Positions 60,371 to 64,000 of a stretch of 64,000 nucleotides of DNA are shown in pieces; positions within the stretch are counted from its first letter, which is position 1, and each line of letters starts with the position of its first letter. The position numbers and the translations under genes were made by a program. The DNA lies in NCBI RefSeq assembly GCF_021654035.1, contig NZ_JAJPDW010000002.1, positions 372,001 through 436,000 of the forward strand, in the 5' to 3' direction. The notes below the pieces were generated by a model. That model was not told the origin of the DNA. It did no database searches and saw only the letters and a list, made by a program, of their open reading frames with translations. The DNA comes from Microbacterium aurantiacum (lineage in GTDB: Bacteria > Actinomycetota > Actinomycetes > Actinomycetales > Microbacteriaceae).

Positions 60371-61276
60371 ATGACGGATTCCTCCGCACCCCAGACGGAT
60401 GCCGCGGCGCCGTCCTCCCCGCTCATCGTCGTCGGCATCCGCCCCGACACCGTCCGCCGCGACCCCGAGGTCCCCGGCGCAGCCCGCCCCGAACCCACCG
60501 AAGCCCACCCCGTCCTCGCCTGGGCCGTCGAGCGCGCCCGCGCCACCGGAGCCGACCTGAAGCTCGTGGCCGTCGTCGACCCGAAGGCCGAAGGTCTCGA
60601 CGCCCTGGCCATCGCACCTCTCGAGGCCCTCGCCATCCCCCTCCGCGCCACTGGCCTCACGGTCACGGTCGAGGTCATCGACGACCGTCACGTCGACCGC
60701 GCCCTCCCGGATGCAGCAACGGATGCCGCCCTCCTCGTCATCGGCACCGACCACGTCCCGGGTAGCCGACGTGAGCGCGGGCACCTGAGCCGTCACCTGG
60801 TCTCCCACGCCCACTGCTCCGTCGCCGTCGTCCCCGACCTCGACCAAGCCCAGCGACGCGAAGGTGTCGTCGTCGGAGTCGACGGCTCCGACGTCTCCCA
60901 CCGCGCTCTCGCCTTCGCCGCCGACGAGGCCGCGCGCCTGCGCGAGCCGCTGACCATCGTGTCGACGTGGATGCCGGTACCGGTGTCCCTCGACGTGAAC
61001 CTGACCTACGACCCGACGCCCTACGACCTGCAGGCACCCACCGAGGCCTTCGCGCAGTCGGCGGTCGATGAGGCGCACACCCGCCACCCCGGCCTCAACG
61101 TGCGCACGCTGGTCGCCGAGGGAGACGCCGCCATCGCCATCACCGACGCCTCGACCTCCGCGCGCCTGACCGTCGTCGGCACCCACGGCCGCAGCGGCCT
61201 CGCCCGCCTTCTCCTCGGCTCGACCAGCACCGCGGTGCTCGAGAACGCCACCGCGGTCACCGTCGCCGTCCGCTGA
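60371..61276 (+). CDS. universal stress protein with two Usp domains
   Basis: A 301-aa tandem UspA protein. The first domain (about 18-155) is degenerate; the second (about 163-300) has GVDGSDVSHRAL and the ATP-binding motif GTHGRSGLARLLLGSTS. Double-domain Usp proteins are typical of actinobacteria and respond to stress or dormancy. Leaderless start. Confidence 0.88.
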   Translation: MTDSSAPQTDAAAPSSPLIVVGIRPDTVRRDPEVPGAARPEPTEAHPVLAWAVERARATGADLKLVAVVDPKAEGLDALAIAPLEALAIPLRATGLTVTVEVIDDRHVDRALPDAATDAALLVIGTDHVPGSRRERGHLSRHLVSHAHCSVAVVPDLDQAQRREGVVVGVDGSDVSHRALAFAADEAARLREPLTIVSTWMPVPVSLDVNLTYDPTPYDLQAPTEAFAQSAVDEAHTRHPGLNVRTLVAEGDAAIAITDASTSARLTVVGTHGRSGLARLLLGSTSTAVLENATAVTVAVR

Positions 61277-61321
61277 CAGCACCCGCCGCGTCTGACACAC
61301 CCGCCCGACACCACCCCCCCC

Positions 61322-61359
61322 GGTGGTCGAGTGTCCGCGGAGCGGACGTTTCGAGACCC
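61322..61359. repeat. GGTCGAGT palindromic repeat, copy 3
   Basis: GGTGGTCGAGTGTCCGC, GGA, GCGGACGTTTCGAGACCC. The central GTCCGC-GGA-GCGGAC is perfect. It lies between the convergent stress protein and cation exporter genes. Confidence 0.75.
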
Positions 61360-61394
61360 GCCGAACCTCCCAGCAACCCACCCCCCGCACCCCC

Positions 61395-62306
61395 TCACGA
61401 GTGCGCCGCCCCCTCCCCACCGTGCGATTCCGTCTCCAACTGGAACGTCGCGTGCTCGATGCTCACCGGGAAGTGTTCGGCGACGCATTCCTGAAGCCTC
61501 CGCAGCAACCTCGCCGACTCCTCCGGCGCAAGGGTGTCGTCGACGACGACGTGCGCGGTCAGGATCGGCAGGTCGGTTGAGACGAGGGTGGCGTGCAGGT
61601 CGTGCACGGCGACGACGTGGGGGAGCTCGAGGATGTGGCGGCGCACGTCCGCGAGGTCGAGACCGGGTGGGGTGGCTTCCAGCAGGACGCTGCCGGACGC
61701 GCGGAACAGGATGATCGTGCGCGGAATGATGAGCAGGGCGATCAGGATGCCGGCGACCGCGTCGGCTCGGTACCAGCCGAGGGTGGCGATCAGGATGGCG
61801 CTGGCGATGACCCCGACCGAGCCGAGTGCATCGTTGAGGACTTCGAGGAACGCGGCCCGCATGTTCAGGTTCCGTGCGCGGTCGCTCATCAGAACGAGGA
61901 GCGCGGCGATGTTGGCGACCAGGCCGATGATGCCGAAGAACAGCAGGCTGCCGGACGCGATCTCGGGCGGCTCGAACAGGCGACGGATGCCCTCGACCAG
62001 CGCGAAGAGTCCCACGCCGAGCAGCAGCGCGGCCTGAGCGAGGGCCGCGAGCACTTCCGCACGCCGAAGCCCGAACGTGTACCTCTCCGACGGCGGCCGG
62101 TTCATCAGGTGGGCGGCCGTGACCGCCATTGCCAGGCCGATCACGTCGGTGAGCATGTGGGCGGCGTCGACGAGCAGGGCGAGGCTGCCGGTGATGATCG
62201 CGCCGATGACTTCGATCACGAACACGGATGCGGTGATGGAGAAAGCGATCACGAGCTTCTTCCGGGGCGTCGCGTCCCCGGCGGCGTGGCTGTGTCCTGC
62301 ACCCAT
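61395..62306 (-). CDS. cation diffusion facilitator (CDF) exporter
   Basis: A 303-aa CDF transporter that exports Zn2+, Co2+, Cd2+ or a similar divalent ion. N-terminal GHSHAAGD, six helices, metal-site motifs LLVDAAHMLTD in helix 2 and EVLNDALGS in helix 5, then a cytoplasmic C-terminal domain (VAVHDLHATLVS). GAGGA upstream of ATG 62306. The substrate metal is not certain; H-D/N-D sites fit zinc. Confidence 0.9.
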   Translation of the reverse strand: MGAGHSHAAGDATPRKKLVIAFSITASVFVIEVIGAIITGSLALLVDAAHMLTDVIGLAMAVTAAHLMNRPPSERYTFGLRRAEVLAALAQAALLLGVGLFALVEGIRRLFEPPEIASGSLLFFGIIGLVANIAALLVLMSDRARNLNMRAAFLEVLNDALGSVGVIASAILIATLGWYRADAVAGILIALLIIPRTIILFRASGSVLLEATPPGLDLADVRRHILELPHVVAVHDLHATLVSTDLPILTAHVVVDDTLAPEESARLLRRLQECVAEHFPVSIEHATFQLETESHGGEGAAHS

Positions 62307-62420
62307 GGTGGTTCCTCTTCTACACCCGATTGATGACGGGTACCCCATCCGACGCGATGACGGATGCCGGAGCGGCGACGGGGCCCCTCGCGATACGTCG
62401 CGCCCGATGAGCCTCGCCGC

Positions 62421-63863
62421 TCAGGCGCGGATGCCCTCTGCTTTCATGTCGGCGCCGAGATGCCCGCGAAGACTCTCCACCGCGTCGCCCGGCGTGAACC
62501 CTGTTGCGATCAGCTTGTCGGTGTTGAGGAGGCTGTTGTGGGGTCGGGGTGCGATGGGTCCGGTGGTGTTGGCGTAGTACTGCTCGGTGGTGACGGGGGT
62601 GACGCGGTCGGGGTTGTGTCCGGTGTGTTGGTAGACGTGTCGGGCGATGTCGTACCAGGTGGTGGGTTGGCCGGTGCCGGTGAGGTTGTAGATGCCGTAG
62701 GCCGCCGAGGCGGTGAGGAGGTGGTGGATGCCTTGGGCGAGGTCGGTGGTGAAGGTGAGGCGTCCGGTCTGGTCGTTGACGACGGTGGGGTTGATGCCGC
62801 GTTCGGCGAGGGATGCCATGGTGCGGACGAAGTTGTTGCCGTCGCCGATGACCCAGCTGGTGCGGATGATGTAGTGGCGGGGGACGGTGGCAACGATCGT
62901 GTCGGCGGCGGCTTTGGTTTGCCCGTACACACTGAGAGGACTGACCGGGGCCTCCTCTGTGTATTCGCCGGTGTGGGTGCCGTCGTAGACGTAGTCGCTG
63001 GAGACGTGGACGAGGGTGATGCCGTTGTCGGTGGCGATCCGGGCGAGCGCTGCGGTCGCGGTGACGTTGCTGGCCCACGCGGTGGTGCGGCCGGTGGGTG
63101 TTTCGGCGGTGTCGACGGCGGTGTAGGCGGCGGCGTTGATGATGGTGTCGTAGTCCCGCCACCGCCGGTCGGTCGCGAGGGTGGGGGAGGTCAGGTCAAG
63201 GGTGTCGCGGGTGGTGTATTCGACCTGCGGGGAGTCGCCGTAGAGGTTTCGGAGGGCGCGTCCGAGCTGCCCGTTCGCGCCGGTGATGAGGGTCTTCTTC
63301 CCCGCCATCGGGACCACGTCCGCCAGGCGCGGGTGGTTCTTGTCTTTCTCGCTGATCTCCACCTGGTCCAGCGGGATCGGCCAGTCGATCCCGGCGGTCT
63401 CGTCGGCGAGGTTCAGGAACGTGTAGGTCGCGGTGGGGGACCAGTGGTCGTTGACGAGGTAGGTGTACGCGGTGTCCGGTTCGAGGGTTTGGTAGGAGTT
63501 CCCCACCCCTCGGGGCACGAAGATCGCTTTCGACGGGTCAAGTTCCGTGGTGAACACCGCCCCGAACGTCGGGCCCTCACGAAGGTCCACCCAGGCGCCG
63601 AAGATCCTGCCGGTGGCGACGGAGACGTATTTGTCCCAGGGTTCGGCGTGGATCCCCCGGGTGGTGCCGGCGGCGTCGTTGAAGGAGATGTTGTTCTGCA
63701 CCGGACCGAAATCGGGCAGGTCCACCCCCGCCGCGGTCATCTTCTCCCGCTGCCAGTTCTCCTTGAACCACCCCCGCGCATCCCCGTGCACGGGAAGATC
63801 CACCACCACCAGCCCCGGGATCGGGGTGGGGGTGACCGTCAGGGCTTTACCGAACTGCGTCAT
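62421..63863 (-). CDS. RfbC-RfbD fusion: dTDP-4-dehydrorhamnose 3,5-epimerase/reductase
   Basis: A 480-aa bifunctional enzyme for the last two steps of dTDP-L-rhamnose synthesis. Residues about 1-190 are the RfbC cupin epimerase (GIHAEPWDKYVSVATGRIFG; FVPRGVGNSYQ). Residues about 195-480 are the RfbD SDR reductase (TLITGANGQLGRALRNLYGD; VSSDYVYDGTHTGEY; catalytic YGQTKAA). Usual dTDP-epimerases and reductases are separate; this fused form is common in Microbacteriaceae. The ATG shares one base with the stop of rfbB. Confidence 0.92.
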   Translation of the reverse strand: MTQFGKALTVTPTPIPGLVVVDLPVHGDARGWFKENWQREKMTAAGVDLPDFGPVQNNISFNDAAGTTRGIHAEPWDKYVSVATGRIFGAWVDLREGPTFGAVFTTELDPSKAIFVPRGVGNSYQTLEPDTAYTYLVNDHWSPTATYTFLNLADETAGIDWPIPLDQVEISEKDKNHPRLADVVPMAGKKTLITGANGQLGRALRNLYGDSPQVEYTTRDTLDLTSPTLATDRRWRDYDTIINAAAYTAVDTAETPTGRTTAWASNVTATAALARIATDNGITLVHVSSDYVYDGTHTGEYTEEAPVSPLSVYGQTKAAADTIVATVPRHYIIRTSWVIGDGNNFVRTMASLAERGINPTVVNDQTGRLTFTTDLAQGIHHLLTASAAYGIYNLTGTGQPTTWYDIARHVYQHTGHNPDRVTPVTTEQYYANTTGPIAPRPHNSLLNTDKLIATGFTPGDAVESLRGHLGADMKAEGIRA

Positions 63864-64000
63864 CACTGGCCTTTGCTGGCGTAGAACGCTTCCACACCGT
63901 CTTTGGTGGGTGCCCACCACGCTTCGTTGTGCCGATACCAGTCGATGGTCGCAGCGAGCCCCGCTTCGAAGTCGGAGTACTGGGGTGCCCAGCCGAGGTC
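63863..64000 (-). CDS. rfbB: dTDP-glucose 4,6-dehydratase, C-terminal end (partial)
   Basis: The last 45 codons of a gene running off the window edge (DLGWAPQYSDFEAGLAATID, then WYRHNEAWWAPTK). This is the conserved C-terminus of RfbB, which makes dTDP-4-keto-6-deoxyglucose. Its stop overlaps the fusion gene by one base, so the rhamnose genes are a single operon. Confidence 0.9.
   Translation of the reverse strand, partial: DLGWAPQYSDFEAGLAATIDWYRHNEAWWAPTKDGVEAFYASKGQ

Noticed and set aside
1-64000. tRNA, rRNA, CRISPR, transposase or prophage genes
   Set aside because: None found on reading both strands; no cloverleaf with CCA-type acceptor, no regularly spaced repeats, no DDE or integrase-like proteins.

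Overview
The window is about 70% GC, carries near-saturated GC3 coding, many 1-4 nt start/stop overlaps, leaderless -10 elements six bases before start codons, LPXTG-type sortase substrates, a DUF222/HNH endonuclease and DUF3072. Together these point to an actinobacterium of the family Microbacteriaceae, most likely Microbacterium. This is inferred from gene content and style, because there is no rRNA in the window.

Layout. 0.1-5.1 kb: VanZ-like protein, small LPVTG surface protein, DUF4012 protein and UDP-glucose dehydrogenase (envelope polysaccharide), PepSY lipoprotein. 5.2-9.6 kb: a minus-strand cassette (78-aa membrane protein, NCS1 permease, zinc alcohol dehydrogenase, TetR) divergent from a nitrilase around a perfect palindrome. 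9.6-20.1 kb: TetR regulator divergent from an ABC importer operon (substrate-binding protein, permease, permease-ATPase fusion, ATPase) that runs by overlapping codons into a GH3 glycosidase and a GH78 alpha-L-rhamnosidase. 20.1-31.7 kb: GH32, diacylglycerol kinase-like lipid kinase, a TetR/glycosyltransferase pair with twin operators, isochorismatase, MerR plus membrane protein, and a 1.25-kaa sortase-anchored phosphodiester glycosidase/metallophosphatase. 31.9-38.5 kb: SelO, GPP34, TspO-like protein, two tail-to-tail PIN-domain toxin-antitoxin pairs and a 623-aa protein of unknown function. 38.5-46 kb: secreted PL11 rhamnogalacturonan lyase under a LacI-type operator, DUF4916 protein, large LuxR-type regulator, lipoprotein. 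46.3-54 kb: spermidine-synthase-like protein, Fic protein, flavoprotein disulfide reductase, Ohr/OhrR, two-component system. 54-60 kb: a chimera of two broken genes, a DksA-like operon of small proteins, HNH endonuclease. 60.3-64 kb: universal stress protein, CDF cation exporter, and an RfbC-RfbD fusion behind the end of rfbB (dTDP-rhamnose synthesis).

Themes. Plant cell wall rhamnose metabolism recurs: the secreted PL11 lyase could release rhamnogalacturonan oligosaccharides, and the ABC-GH3-GH78 operon could import and trim rhamnosylated glycosides. The most unusual non-gene features are a six-copy family of about 75-bp palindromic intergenic elements sitting 3' of genes, a strongly recurrent GGATGCC word, and three scars where genes have lost one end.

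No CRISPR array, rRNA, convincing tRNA, transposase or prophage was seen.
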